Below are positions 49,942 through 58,656 of a DNA stretch of 64,000 nt, piece after piece. The stretch's first letter is position 1; each line of letters starts with the position of its first letter. The notes below the pieces were generated by a model that was not told the DNA's origin, did not search any database, and saw nothing but the letters and a program-made list of their open reading frames with translations. This DNA is from Flavisphingomonas formosensis (GTDB taxonomy: Bacteria; Pseudomonadota; Alphaproteobacteria; Sphingomonadales; Sphingomonadaceae): positions 1 to 64,000 of the forward strand of contig NZ_WRPK01000001.1 of assembly GCF_009755815.1 (NCBI RefSeq), given 5' to 3'. Position numbers and translations under genes: made by a program.

Positions 49942-50370
49942 ATGACGATATCGGCAATTCTCGACACCAAGGGAAAGGCGGTGGTGAGCATCGCCGTCGG
50001 CGCCCGCGTTTCGGATGCGCTCGCCTTGCTGGCAGGCCGCAGGATCGGTGCGGTGCCGGTGATGGATGGAGACAGAGTCGCCGGCATATTCTCCGAACGC
50101 GACGTGATCGAGGGCCTGCAACGCGATGGCGCGGCCATCCTCGACAAGCGGGTGGACGACGTCATGACGAGCCCCGTGATCACCGTGACGGGGGAGGTCA
50201 GCGTGCTTTCCGCACTGGCGATGATGACCCAGCAGCGCGTGCGGCATCTGCCGGTGGTGGAGCAGGGACGGCTGATCGGCATCGTCTCGATCGGCGATCT
50301 GGTGAAGATGCGGATCGACCGGATCGAGCAGGAAGCGCGCGCGATGCGCGACTATATTCAGAGCGCCTGA
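49942..50370 (+). CDS. CBS domain-containing protein
   Basis: 142 residues consisting of two CBS domains (about 1-70, with AGRRIGAVPVMDGDRVAGIFSERDVIEGL, and 75-135, with TQQRVRHLPVVEQGRLIGIVSIGDLVK), which bind adenine nucleotides and act as sensors in many contexts. AGGAG lies 7 nt before ATG 49942. The gene ends 1 nt from the stop of the convergent M23 gene. A partner enzyme is not apparent. Confidence 0.9.
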   Translation: MTISAILDTKGKAVVSIAVGARVSDALALLAGRRIGAVPVMDGDRVAGIFSERDVIEGLQRDGAAILDKRVDDVMTSPVITVTGEVSVLSALAMMTQQRVRHLPVVEQGRLIGIVSIGDLVKMRIDRIEQEARAMRDYIQSA

Positions 50371-50371
50371 A

Positions 50372-51319
50372 TCAATCGCTCGAATCGGCGGACGAGGGCT
50401 GTATTCCCGCCGCCCCCGGCATCGGGCCGGCCAGCGCCTGCGGATCGATGCGGGCATCGCGCCACTTCATGCTCCAGTGGAGATGCGGCCCGGTCGCCCG
50501 GCCCGTCATGCCGACCGCGCCGATGAGCTGGCCCCGCGTCACCCGCTGCCCCACCTTCACGTCGATGCGCGAGAGATGGAGGAAGGCGCTGTTCAACCCC
50601 ATGCCATGATCGATCATCAGCAGATTGCCCTCCAGCGAGAAAGGCGCATCCGCCGCGAGGATCACCACGCCATCGGCCGGGGACACCACCGGCGTGCCCG
50701 CCGGGCGGGCGACGTCCACGCCGGAATGATAGGCACCGGGCTCGCCCGCATAGATTCGCTGCGATCCGAAGACGCCGCTGATCCGGCCGGTCGCCGGCCA
50801 GAGGAAATGCTGCGCCCAGCCCATGCTGCCGGACCGGACCTCGCGGGCGGCGTTGATCTTCGCGAGCTCGATCTTGCGCCGGGCGAGGAATTCGGGTGTC
50901 GGCGTCGTCCCGCGCGGCAGTGTCGGCAGATTTTCGATCCGCCATTGCCGCGGCTGGATGGAGAGGGTCTGGCGAAGCAGCGACCCGTCCGCCAGGCGGG
51001 CCGTGAGCACCGCCGTCGCAGCCGCATCGCGATCGAAGCCGATCACGAAGCGGCCGTCGGAAGCCAGTTCCACCGGCTTGCCGTCCAACGCCAGGGACAC
51101 GGCACCGGCCGGAGCCGAGCCGATCGCCACGCCGCCCTGGCTCAGCGGCCCGCGCAGCGCGAAATCAAAAGCCTGGGGCGGCGATGCCGGCCGCTCCGCG
51201 ACGGGCGGAGGTGGCGATGGCGGGACGGCCGCAGGCGGCTGTGCCGGCGGAATTGGGGTGCAGCTGGCGAGAAGGAAGGGAATCGCAGCGGCGCCGAGGC
51301 GTCGCGCAGCATGCTTCAC
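50372..51319 (-). CDS. M23-family murein endopeptidase, lipoprotein-type
   Basis: 315 residues: a signal with lipobox LLASC (Cys20), a proline-rich stretch (PPAQPPAAVPPSPPPP), a beta-rich N-terminal domain and the lysostaphin-like peptidase domain at the C terminus. Zinc ligands are His198 and Asp202 (YHSGVDVARPAG) and His281 (GPHLHW); His279 completes the active site. It cuts peptide cross-links in peptidoglycan from the periplasm. Start GTG at 51319 overlaps the DUF2093 stop (GTGA). It is cotranscribed with DUF2093. Confidence 0.9.
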   Translation of the reverse strand: MKHAARRLGAAAIPFLLASCTPIPPAQPPAAVPPSPPPPVAERPASPPQAFDFALRGPLSQGGVAIGSAPAGAVSLALDGKPVELASDGRFVIGFDRDAAATAVLTARLADGSLLRQTLSIQPRQWRIENLPTLPRGTTPTPEFLARRKIELAKINAAREVRSGSMGWAQHFLWPATGRISGVFGSQRIYAGEPGAYHSGVDVARPAGTPVVSPADGVVILAADAPFSLEGNLLMIDHGMGLNSAFLHLSRIDVKVGQRVTRGQLIGAVGMTGRATGPHLHWSMKWRDARIDPQALAGPMPGAAGIQPSSADSSD

Positions 51320-51516
51320 GCGCCGGCCTCGGCCCGTGTCGCGATCTCCGCCGTCGCATAAGGTTCCTGGCGCGCCACGCTCCAATAGCGCAGATGATCC
51401 AGCGGTATCGTCGCCCCGGTCACCGCGCAGACGACATGATCGCCTGGGGTCAGCACCCGAAAACCATTGGCCAGATAATGAAGGCGGGCTGGCCGGCCGC
51501 CGGGGGACATCAACAT
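51316..51516 (-). CDS. DUF2093 family protein
   Basis: 66 residues. Matches the alphaproteobacterial DUF2093 family: a short sequence with ARLHYLANGFRVLTPGDHVVCAVTG and IPLDHLRYWSVARQEPYA, small and probably beta-rich. It consistently sits beside M23 peptidase and xseA genes in sphingomonads, so a role linked to cell wall or to the peptidase is possible but unproven. ATG at 51516 or the one 6 nt later; AAGGAA lies about 8 nt upstream. Confidence 0.85.
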   Translation of the reverse strand: MLMSPGGRPARLHYLANGFRVLTPGDHVVCAVTGATIPLDHLRYWSVARQEPYATAEIATRAEAGA

Positions 51517-51540
51517 CTATCGCGTTCCTTCAGGCGCCTC

Positions 51541-52956
51541 TCATAGCAGCTTCGGCTGTACAGGCTTTGTCTCATCATATGCGCCGCGCGCATCCCTCTC
51601 AACCTTCGCGTCCACCGCGCCGTCCGCAAAGTGCAGCGTGAGCGCGCCAGCCGCGCGGGCCGCCGCCGCTGTGGCGACGACGCCGCCCTGCCGCCGCTCG
51701 ATCCGGGCATAGCCGCGCTGGAGGGGCTTGTCCGGGTGGAGATGCTCCATCACCCGCCACAGCTGGTCGAGCGCGGTCTTGCCGTCCCGGATGCGCGCGC
51801 GGATCGGCTCGGGCCGCAGGCGTGCCGCTGCCAGCCGGTCCCGCGCGCGGCCGAGCCGGTCGTCGAGCAGCCGCGGACGCAGCGCGCCGGCGGCGTGGGC
51901 GAGATCGCTGCGGGCATGGGTCAGGCGGTGGCGCAGGCCGCGCGGCAAGCGTTCGCCGAGATCGTCGAGCCGCTGGCGCTGCGGCGCGAGCAGCGCGTCC
52001 GGCGCCGGCAGCCGGCGGGCGATGTGACCGAGGAGCTCGCCCGCCCGCTCCTGATAGCGATTGGCGCAGCGGCCGGCGCGCAGCCCGAGCTCGCGGATCT
52101 GGCCGAGCAGCTCGGCCCGCACCGGCACCGCGATCTCGGCGGCGGCGGTCGGCGTCGGCGCACGCATGTCAGCGGCGAAATCGCACAGGGTCGTATCCGT
52201 CTCGTGCCCGACGGCGGAGATCACCGGGATCGGCGAGGCGGCGACGGCGCGCACCACCTCCTCCTCGTTGAACGCCCAGAGGTCCTCGATCGAGCCGCCG
52301 CCGCGCGCCACGATCAGCAGATCCGGCGGCGTGGGCAGCGCCGCGAAACCACGCACCGCGGCGGCGACCTGCCCCGCCGCACTCTCGCCCTGCACGGCGA
52401 CGGGCCAGAGCAGCACATGGCTGGGACAGCGATCGGCGAGGCGATGGAGGATGTCGCGGATCACCGCGCCGGTGGGCGAGGTGATGACGCCGATGCGGCG
52501 CGGCAGGAAGGGCAGCGGACGCTTGCGCGCCTGATCGAACAGGCCCTCCGCGGCGAGCGCGCGGCGGCGCTGATCGAGCAACGCCATCAGCGCGCCCTGG
52601 CCGGCGAGCTCCATCCGCTCGATGATGATCTGATATTTGGAGCGGCCGGGGAAGGTGGTCAGCCGGCCGGTTGCGATGATCTCGATGCCGTCCTCGGGAC
52701 GGAAGGCGGGGGCGGGCGTGCCCTTCCACATCACCCCGTCGATGCAGGCGCGATCGTCCTTCAAGGTGAGGTAACTGTGCCCCGAGGCCACGCGCTTGAA
52801 GCCCGAAATCTCGCCGCGCACGCGCACATGGCCGAACTGGTCCTCCACCGTCCGCTTCAGCGCGCCGGAGAGCTCGGAAACCGAAAGCGCGGGCGAATTG
52901 TCGCCGGGGGCCTCCTCGGCTAACAGCCGCGGGTCATCATAGAGGGAAGACGGCAT
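51541..52956 (-). CDS. xseA: Exodeoxyribonuclease VII large subunit
   Basis: 471 residues. With XseB it degrades single-stranded DNA. The OB-fold start ([30 protein letters not shown]), [13 protein letters not shown], the central [21 protein letters not shown] and [30 protein letters not shown] and the long coiled-coil C terminus are all present. Start set at 52956 (MPSSLYDDP); upstream in-frame starts lie in purD coding sequence. The two start codons overlap by 2 nt. xseB is not in the window. Confidence 0.95.
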   Translation of the reverse strand: MPSSLYDDPRLLAEEAPGDNSPALSVSELSGALKRTVEDQFGHVRVRGEISGFKRVASGHSYLTLKDDRACIDGVMWKGTPAPAFRPEDGIEIIATGRLTTFPGRSKYQIIIERMELAGQGALMALLDQRRRALAAEGLFDQARKRPLPFLPRRIGVITSPTGAVIRDILHRLADRCPSHVLLWPVAVQGESAAGQVAAAVRGFAALPTPPDLLIVARGGGSIEDLWAFNEEEVVRAVAASPIPVISAVGHETDTTLCDFAADMRAPTPTAAAEIAVPVRAELLGQIRELGLRAGRCANRYQERAGELLGHIARRLPAPDALLAPQRQRLDDLGERLPRGLRHRLTHARSDLAHAAGALRPRLLDDRLGRARDRLAAARLRPEPIRARIRDGKTALDQLWRVMEHLHPDKPLQRGYARIERRQGGVVATAAAARAAGALTLHFADGAVDAKVERDARGAYDETKPVQPKLL

Positions 52957-54235
52957 GAATGTCCTGCTGATCGGGTCGGGCGGGCGCGAACATGCGCTGG
53001 CATGGAAGCTGGCGCAATCACCGAAACTCGATCGCCTGTTCGCCGCGCCCGGCAATCCCGGAATCGCCGAGCATGCCGAGATCGTCGCGCTCGACATCGC
53101 CGATCACGAAGCGGTGGCCGCATTCTGCGCCGCGCACGCGATCGGGCTGGTCGTGATCGGGCCGGAAGCGCCGCTGGTCGACGGCCTCGGCAACGCCCTG
53201 CGCGCAGCCGGATTTCCGGTATTCGGCCCGGACAAGGCCGCCGCCCAGCTCGAGGGATCGAAGGGTTTCACCAAGGATCTGTGCGCGCAGGAGGCGATTC
53301 CGACAGCCGCCTATCGGCGCTTCGCCGACAAGGATGCCGCGCTTGCCGGCCTCGACGCCTTCGCGTTGCCGGTGGTGATCAAGGCGGACGGGCTCGCCGC
53401 GGGCAAGGGCGTGGTGATCGCGGAACGCCGCGCCGAAGCGGAGGCGGCGATCGAGGACATGTTCGACGGCGGCTACGGCAGCGCGGGCGCCGAGGTGGTG
53501 ATCGAGGAGTTCCTTACCGGCGAGGAGGCGAGCTTCTTCGCGCTGACCGACGGCCATAGCGTCGTGTCGCTGGGATCCGCGCAGGATCACAAGCGCGTCG
53601 GCGACGGCGATGTCGGCCCCAATACCGGCGGCATGGGCGCCTACAGCCCGGCGCCGGTGCTGACTCCGGCGCTGGAGGCACGCGCCATGGCCGAGATCGT
53701 GGAGCCGACCGTCCGGGCCATGGCCGCCGCCGGCACGCCCTATTCCGGCGTGCTCTATGCCGGGCTGATGCTGACGGCCGAGGGACCGAAGCTGATCGAA
53801 TATAATGCGCGCTTCGGCGATCCCGAATGCCAGGTGCTGATGATGCGGCTGGAGAACGATCTGGTCGATCTGCTGCTGGCCGTCGCCGAGGGCCGGCTGG
53901 CCGAGGTTCCGGCGCCCCGGCTGTCGCGCGACACGGCGCTGACCGTGGTGATGGCGGCCAATGGCTATCCCGGCACGCCCGAGAAAGGCGGATCGATCAC
54001 AGGCATAGCGGACGCCGAGACGCCCGGCGTGAAAGTGTTCCATGCCGGCACGGCGCTGCAGAACGGCACGCTCGTCGCCAATGGCGGCCGCGTGCTCAAC
54101 GTCACCGCGCGCGCGCCCGACATCCGCATCGCGCAGGCGGCGGCCTACAAGGCGGTGGATGCGATCGACTTCCCCACGGGCTTTTGCCGGCGCGACATCG
54201 GCTGGCGGGAAATCGCCCGTGCCGGAACGTCTTGA
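52955..54235 (+). CDS. purD: Phosphoribosylamine-glycine ligase (GAR synthetase)
   Basis: 426 residues. ATP-grasp enzyme of purine synthesis joining glycine to phosphoribosylamine. N-terminal [23 protein letters not shown], the phosphoribosyl-binding [22 protein letters not shown]-grasp blocks ([16 protein letters not shown]) and the C-terminal [17 protein letters not shown] about 9 nt before ATG 52955 lies within the 5' end of xseA, with which it is head-to-head. The promoter must therefore lie in xseA. Confidence 0.97.
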   Translation: MNVLLIGSGGREHALAWKLAQSPKLDRLFAAPGNPGIAEHAEIVALDIADHEAVAAFCAAHAIGLVVIGPEAPLVDGLGNALRAAGFPVFGPDKAAAQLEGSKGFTKDLCAQEAIPTAAYRRFADKDAALAGLDAFALPVVIKADGLAAGKGVVIAERRAEAEAAIEDMFDGGYGSAGAEVVIEEFLTGEEASFFALTDGHSVVSLGSAQDHKRVGDGDVGPNTGGMGAYSPAPVLTPALEARAMAEIVEPTVRAMAAAGTPYSGVLYAGLMLTAEGPKLIEYNARFGDPECQVLMMRLENDLVDLLLAVAEGRLAEVPAPRLSRDTALTVVMAANGYPGTPEKGGSITGIADAETPGVKVFHAGTALQNGTLVANGGRVLNVTARAPDIRIAQAAAYKAVDAIDFPTGFCRRDIGWREIARAGTS

Positions 54236-54296
54236 GCGCTGCCACGTTCGCCCATAGACCGTTTCAGGAGCGGAATAGCGAAGGGCAACGCACCCC

Positions 54297-54755
54297 ATGA
54301 GCCAGACTACAACACTTCTTATCATCTTCATCGTCCTCGTCGTCGCCGCAGCCTTCCTTTTCATCTGGCGGCGGCGTGACGAAGGCGGCGACCCCGGCGC
54401 CCACGCGCCCAAGATCGAAGAGCCGGGCCGCGGCATCACGGATGAAGCGGCGCTTGCCGTCGAAAATGTCAGCAATCAGTTTCTCAACCTGCCCTCGCCG
54501 GGGGAAGGTCCGCCGGACGAGCTCACGCTGATGAAGGGCCTCGGTCCGCGCGCCGCGGCGATACTCAACGATCTCGGCATCATCCGCTTCGAGCAGATCG
54601 CCAATCTGAACGAACAGCAGATCGCGCAGGTCGACGACCGGCTCGGCACCTTCAAGGGCCGCATCGCCCGCGACCGTTGGGTCGAACAGGCGAGCTACCT
54701 TGCGCGTGGCGACAAGGCAGGCTTCGAGGCGAAGTTCGGCAAGCTCGGAGACTGA
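54297..54755 (+). CDS. Membrane-anchored helix-hairpin-helix protein
   Basis: 152 residues: one N-terminal membrane helix (TLLIIFIVLVVAAAFLFIW), a charged spacer, and a C-terminal helix-hairpin-helix domain (LMKGLGPRAAAILNDLGIIRFEQIANLNEQQ and LGTFKGRIARDRWVEQA), which resembles HHH domains attached to NADH-dehydrogenase-type and ribosomal fusions in alphaproteobacteria. It is likely DNA- or nucleic-acid-related, role unknown. Orientation suggests it is a second gene after purD, 61 nt away. Confidence 0.75.
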   Translation: MSQTTTLLIIFIVLVVAAAFLFIWRRRDEGGDPGAHAPKIEEPGRGITDEAALAVENVSNQFLNLPSPGEGPPDELTLMKGLGPRAAAILNDLGIIRFEQIANLNEQQIAQVDDRLGTFKGRIARDRWVEQASYLARGDKAGFEAKFGKLGD

Positions 54756-54826
54756 GGCGTCGCCCCCGCCACATGGGGGCGATGGCATCCTGCACTCTTC
54801 CCGCTTCGACGATCGATGCGTAAGTC

Positions 54827-54858
54827 CGCGTCATGCCAGCGAAAGCCGGCATGACGCG
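54827..54858. repeat. Intergenic palindromic repeat, family A
   Basis: CGCGTCATGCCAGCGAAAGC and its continuation CGGCATGACGCG form a 32-nt nearly perfect palindrome between two convergent genes. Confidence 0.7.
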
Positions 54859-54920
54859 TTTCGAGAGATGCCCCGCCATTGCCGCGACCGCCTCCATTCC
54901 GGAAAGGCACGGCAAGAGGC

Positions 54921-56333
54921 TCACTCCTGATCTTCCTCATCCCATAGCCACTCGGGCGGCTCGGGCTCGTCGCGGCCGGGCGGGGCGCAGCCATGGGTGC
55001 GCCAGTGGCGGCGGTGGAGATCATAGTCGGCGACGCGTTCGCGGGTCTCGGCGATGAGGGCGGCGGCTTCGTCCGGATCGAGATCGGGGCGGGCGTTCAG
55101 TGACCAGCGATGGTCGGGGCAGCGGGAGAGCCAGAAGAGGATGGCCGCGAGCGAGGGCGGCTGCTCGACGCGGGTCCGGGTGCGGATGATGTCGCCATCG
55201 TCGTTCCGCAGGAGTTTCTCGCGGACATGGCTGTAGCCGGTGGCGCGGGCGAAGAGAGCGGCTTCGACGGCATCGTCTGCGACTTCTTTGGGAAGGCGCA
55301 CGGCCTGTCCGAAGGCGGCGTGGCGGAGCGTCCACTGGCGGATGATGGTGGTGGTGACGCCGAAGGCGCGGGCGAGATCGCGGTCGAGCGCACCTTGTCC
55401 GGCGAGCGCGCGGGCCAAGGGCACGAAGGCGGGGTCGTAGCGCGCTGCGGGTGCGGGCGGATCGGCGTCGATGGGTTCGACGAGGGGTGCGGTGATCGGT
55501 GCCGGCAGAGGGGGGTGTATGCGATGAGGGAGGGTATCGCTTGCCGTCGGTTCGGCCATTTCATCCTCCCCCGCAGGGGGAGGGCGTTCGAGCTTTGGCG
55601 CGCTCCCAGCGCGCCAAGTTTGTGTCCGGGGGACACAATCTCGCTCGAGCGCGTGCGGAGCACGGTGGAGGGGTTCCCGCGTATGACAGGCGACGCGCCC
55701 GCAGTGGAGGTGAGCCCCTCCACCAGCCTGCGGCTGGTCCCCCTCCCCCTGCGGGGGAGGATGATCGGCGAGAAACTGGAGGGGATCGGTGTCGTCCGTC
55801 GGCGTATCCGCCGGAGCGAGCGCGTCGATGCGGGCGAGCGTGTCGGCGTCGCCCGCCGTCTCCGGCTCGCCGTCGATCGCGGCGCACCAGGCCTCATAGG
55901 CGACATGCTCGATCTCGCGCAGCGTCTCTTCGGTAGGCGTGAGATCGTCGGGTCCGGCCCGTCGGATCACCATCGGCGCGGCCCAGCGCTCGGGGCGGCG
56001 GATGCGGAGCCAGAAGATGGCGGCCTTGTCGTTGGGCGGGACATGTTCGGTGACGATGGTGCGGATCAGTTCGCCGTCCTTCAGGGCGAGCTGCTCGGTC
56101 TCGCGGTCATGGCCGGTGGCCAGTCGGAACAGCGCGCGTTCGACGGCGGCGTCGGCCGCTTCGGGAGACAGGCGGCAGGCGGCGGCGAAGTCGGGATGCT
56201 GCTGCTTCCAGGCGCGGATGGTCGTGAAGGGCACGCCGAAGGCGGTGGCGAGATCCTTGTCGAGCGCGCCGCGCGCCGCAAGCGTGCGGGCGACGGGGAT
56301 CAGGGCGGGGCTGTAGGATGTCGTGTCGGTCAT
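54921..56333 (-). CDS. Duplicated terminase-small-subunit-like HTH protein with an in-frame palindromic insertion
   Basis: 470 residues. Two similar modules are present: about 7-117 (YSPALIPVARTLAARGALDK..., ending AAIFWLRIRRPERW) and about 299-410 (YDPAFVPLARALAGQGALDR..., ending AAILFWLSRCPDHRW). Both have the look of phage terminase small-subunit-like DNA-binding domains (a helix-turn-helix region, then a conserved FWL...RPxRW-type end). Residues about 192-257 are translated from a palindromic repeat element (55564-55761) and are not homologous to anything protein-like. An ATG at 55559 directly after it, with the element's GGGGGAGG as a perfectly spaced SD, could start a separate 212-residue protein. 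No terminase large subunit or other phage gene is nearby. Start 56333 has no good SD. Confidence 0.7.
   Translation of the reverse strand: MTDTTSYSPALIPVARTLAARGALDKDLATAFGVPFTTIRAWKQQHPDFAAACRLSPEAADAAVERALFRLATGHDRETEQLALKDGELIRTIVTEHVPPNDKAAIFWLRIRRPERWAAPMVIRRAGPDDLTPTEETLREIEHVAYEAWCAAIDGEPETAGDADTLARIDALAPADTPTDDTDPLQFLADHPPPQGEGDQPQAGGGAHLHCGRVACHTREPLHRAPHALERDCVPRTQTWRAGSAPKLERPPPAGEDEMAEPTASDTLPHRIHPPLPAPITAPLVEPIDADPPAPAARYDPAFVPLARALAGQGALDRDLARAFGVTTTIIRQWTLRHAAFGQAVRLPKEVADDAVEAALFARATGYSHVREKLLRNDDGDIIRTRTRVEQPPSLAAILFWLSRCPDHRWSLNARPDLDPDEAAALIAETRERVADYDLHRRHWRTHGCAPPGRDEPEPPEWLWDEEDQE
55564..55761. repeat. Palindromic mobile-like element inside a coding sequence
   Basis: Bounded by CCTCCCCCGCAGGGGGAGG (55565-55583) and CCTCCCCCTGCGGGGGAGG (55742-55760), each a palindrome, and the two are inverted with respect to each other. 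Inside are further hairpins: TTGGCGCGCT/AGCGCGCCAA, TTGTGTCC/GGACACAA, GTGGAGGGG/CCCCTCCAC and ACCAGCC/GGCTGGT. The whole is about 198 bp, a multiple of three, with no stop in the host frame. Its structure is that of a small non-autonomous intergenic element of alphaproteobacteria. Confidence 0.8.
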
Positions 56334-56376
56334 GACAGCGAGGCTGGCATGAACGCGGGGATTGCCGCGAGGGCGC

Positions 56377-57708
56377 CTATTCCTCGTCCAGCCCCGTGCG
56401 GTCATGGCAGGCGAGCAGCTTGTCGATCTTGCGGCCGTCCATGTCGACCACCTCGAAATGCCAGCGCTTCCATTCGAAGCGCTCGCCGGTAACCGGCAGC
56501 TTCTTGAGGATCGACAGGGCGAAACCCGCCGCCGTCGCATAGTCGCGGTCCTCGGGCAGGGTGACGCCCAGCGCCTCCGCCACCGCATCGGCCGAGGCGG
56601 AGCCCGATATCAGCCAGCTGCCGTCCTCACGCTCGACCAGCGGAGGATCGGTCGCCTCGTCCTGATCGGACACGAAGGCGCCGGCAATCGCCGAGAGCAG
56701 GTCCGTCGGCGTGACCATGCCTTCGAAATGGCCATATTCGTCCCGCACGAGCGCCACCGGCACGTCGGCCTGGCGCAGCACGTCGAGCGCGTCCATCGCG
56801 TCCATCTGATCGGGAATCACCGGCACCGCCCTCAACAGCGCACGCAGCGACAGCGGCTGCCCCTCGATCAGCGCCGCGGCGATGTCACGCGACTGGACGA
56901 CGCCGATGATCGCATCGATCGACCCCTCGGCCACGGCGAGCCGGCTGTGGGGGGTCGCGAGCACCGCCGCGCGCACCGTCGCCTCGTCGGCATCGGCATC
57001 GATCCAGCTCACGTCGGTGCGCGGCGTCATCACCTCACGCACCGGACGATCGGCGAGGCGGACGACACCGGAGATGATCGCGCGCTCGCTCTCCTCGATC
57101 ACGCCGGCATGGCTTGCCTCCGCGACGATCAGGTGCAGTTCCTCCGCGGTGACGTGGCTCTGCGCCTCCCGGTCGAGCCGGAGCAGCTTGAAGATGAGGC
57201 TGCTGGTGCGATCGAGCACCCAGACGAGCGGCGCCGTGATCCGGGAGAGCCACAGCATCGGCGCGGCGACGAGCGCCGCGATCGGCTCGGGCGAACGCAG
57301 CGCGAACTGCTTCGGCACGAGCTCGCCGATGATCAGCGAGGCGAAGGTGGTGATGCCGATGACGAGGGCGAAGCCGGCCTCCCCGGCCATGCGCGACGGC
57401 ACGCCGATGCGGGCGAGGCGCTGCGCCACCGGCTCGCCCAGACTAGCCCCCGAATAGGCGCCGGCGATGATTCCGATCAGCGTGATGCCGATCTGCACGG
57501 TCGACAGGAACTTGCCGGGATCCGACGCCAGCTCCAGCGCCGTTCGCGCGCCGCGCCGACGGGCACGGGCCATCGCCTCCAGGCGTGGCTTGCGCGAGGA
57601 GACGATCGACATCTCGGACATCGCGAACAGGCCGTTCAGCCCGACGAGCGCGAGGATCACGATCAAGTCGTACCAAGGGAATGGCGTCAGGGGAGCGGCG
57701 GGCGGCAT
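56377..57708 (-). CDS. CNNM/CorC-type membrane protein with CBS domains
   Basis: 443 residues: CNNM membrane domain (about 1-190, four hydrophobic segments and GLNGLFAMSEMSIVSSRKPRLE), a CBS pair (about 215-335, with VREVMTPRTDVSWID, IIGVVQSRDI, VALVRDEYGHFEGMVTPTDLLSAI) and a C-terminal CorC/HlyC domain (about 350-435). The family is often annotated hemolysin or magnesium/cobalt efflux; relatives export Mg2+. No hemolytic role is implied. It is next to, and same strand as, the terminase-like gene but with a 43-nt gap. Confidence 0.9.
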   Translation of the reverse strand: MPPAAPLTPFPWYDLIVILALVGLNGLFAMSEMSIVSSRKPRLEAMARARRRGARTALELASDPGKFLSTVQIGITLIGIIAGAYSGASLGEPVAQRLARIGVPSRMAGEAGFALVIGITTFASLIIGELVPKQFALRSPEPIAALVAAPMLWLSRITAPLVWVLDRTSSLIFKLLRLDREAQSHVTAEELHLIVAEASHAGVIEESERAIISGVVRLADRPVREVMTPRTDVSWIDADADEATVRAAVLATPHSRLAVAEGSIDAIIGVVQSRDIAAALIEGQPLSLRALLRAVPVIPDQMDAMDALDVLRQADVPVALVRDEYGHFEGMVTPTDLLSAIAGAFVSDQDEATDPPLVEREDGSWLISGSASADAVAEALGVTLPEDRDYATAAGFALSILKKLPVTGERFEWKRWHFEVVDMDGRKIDKLLACHDRTGLDEE

Positions 57709-57846
57709 GGCGTCGTCTGCCCCTTATTGGCGTGTTTCTTTCATTCCGACAACAGCATGATCATTCATCGTTCAACACGCAAACGGAACAACCCGTCGCT
57801 GGACGGGTTCGCAAGGTCCGTCCGGGGACAGGAAAGGACTTTGACG

Positions 57847-58521
57847 ATGATGCACTCCAACAGGCTCAGGGGCGCCGGCTGCATGCTGGCGCTGCTCGCC
57901 ACCACTGCTTGCGTGACCGATCCGCAGACCGGCGAACGCAAGATTTCCAAGGCCGCGATCGGCGCTCTGGCCGGCGCGGCGGTCGGCACCGGCGCAGGCG
58001 CGCTCGTCGGTGGCCGCCACAATCGCACCGAGATGATCGTCGGCGCCGGCATCGGCGCGATCGCCGGCGGATCGATCGGCGCCTATATGGACAATCAGGA
58101 GAAGAAGCTGCGCCAGCAGACCGCCGGAACCGGCGTGCAGGTGATTCGCAACGGCGACGAGCTGGTGCTCAACATGCCCTCCGGCATCACCTTCGATACC
58201 AACAGCTATGCGATTCGGCCCGAATTCCAATCGACGCTGAACGACGTCGCCTCGACGCTGGCGAGCTACGAAAAGACCTATATCGACGTCTACGGCCATA
58301 CCGATTCGACCGGCAACGACGCGATCAACATCCCGCTTTCGCAGAACCGGGCACGCTCGGTGGCGGACTATCTGTCGAGCCGGGGCGTCAACCGCGCGCG
58401 AATCGGAACGCAGGGATTCGGATCGAGCCAGCCGGTCGCATCCAACGCGACGCCCGAAGGACGGCAGGCCAATCGGCGCGTGGAGATCAAGATCGTGCCG
58501 ATCACCAATACGTCCGAGTAA
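57847..58521 (+). CDS. OmpA-family lipoprotein with glycine zipper (YiaD-like)
   Basis: 224 residues: lipoprotein signal with lipobox TTAC (Cys22), a glycine-zipper segment (AIGALAGAAVGTGAGALVGG and IVGAGIGAIAGGSIGAYMDN, about 37-82) and an OmpA-like peptidoglycan-binding domain (ITFDTNSYAIRPEFQ, DVYGHTDSTGNDAINIPLSQNRARSVADYL). The Asp and Arg of DSTGND...NRAR would bind diaminopimelate. It anchors the outer membrane to peptidoglycan. ATG 57847 or the one 3 nt later; GGAAAGG is upstream. Confidence 0.93.
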   Translation: MMHSNRLRGAGCMLALLATTACVTDPQTGERKISKAAIGALAGAAVGTGAGALVGGRHNRTEMIVGAGIGAIAGGSIGAYMDNQEKKLRQQTAGTGVQVIRNGDELVLNMPSGITFDTNSYAIRPEFQSTLNDVASTLASYEKTYIDVYGHTDSTGNDAINIPLSQNRARSVADYLSSRGVNRARIGTQGFGSSQPVASNATPEGRQANRRVEIKIVPITNTSE

Positions 58522-58552
58522 TACCGAGCTGCGTCGATCACGACCCATTGCC

Positions 58553-58640
58553 GTTTGGGCCGAGCTTGTCGAAGCGCTTTGCTTTCTCTCCTTCACAAGC
58601 CTGAAGAAGAAGGGAATGCTTCGACAAGCTCAGCCCGAAC
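58553..58640. repeat. Intergenic inverted repeat, family B (GAGCTTGTCGAAG)
   Basis: GTTTGGGCCGAGCTTGTCGA (58553-58572) is inverted as GCTTCGACAAGCTCAGCCCG (58618-58637). The same family lies at 38291-38377. It sits between convergent genes and probably also stops transcription from both sides. Confidence 0.8.
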
Positions 58641-58656
58641 GGGGGACGGGTCGCGA

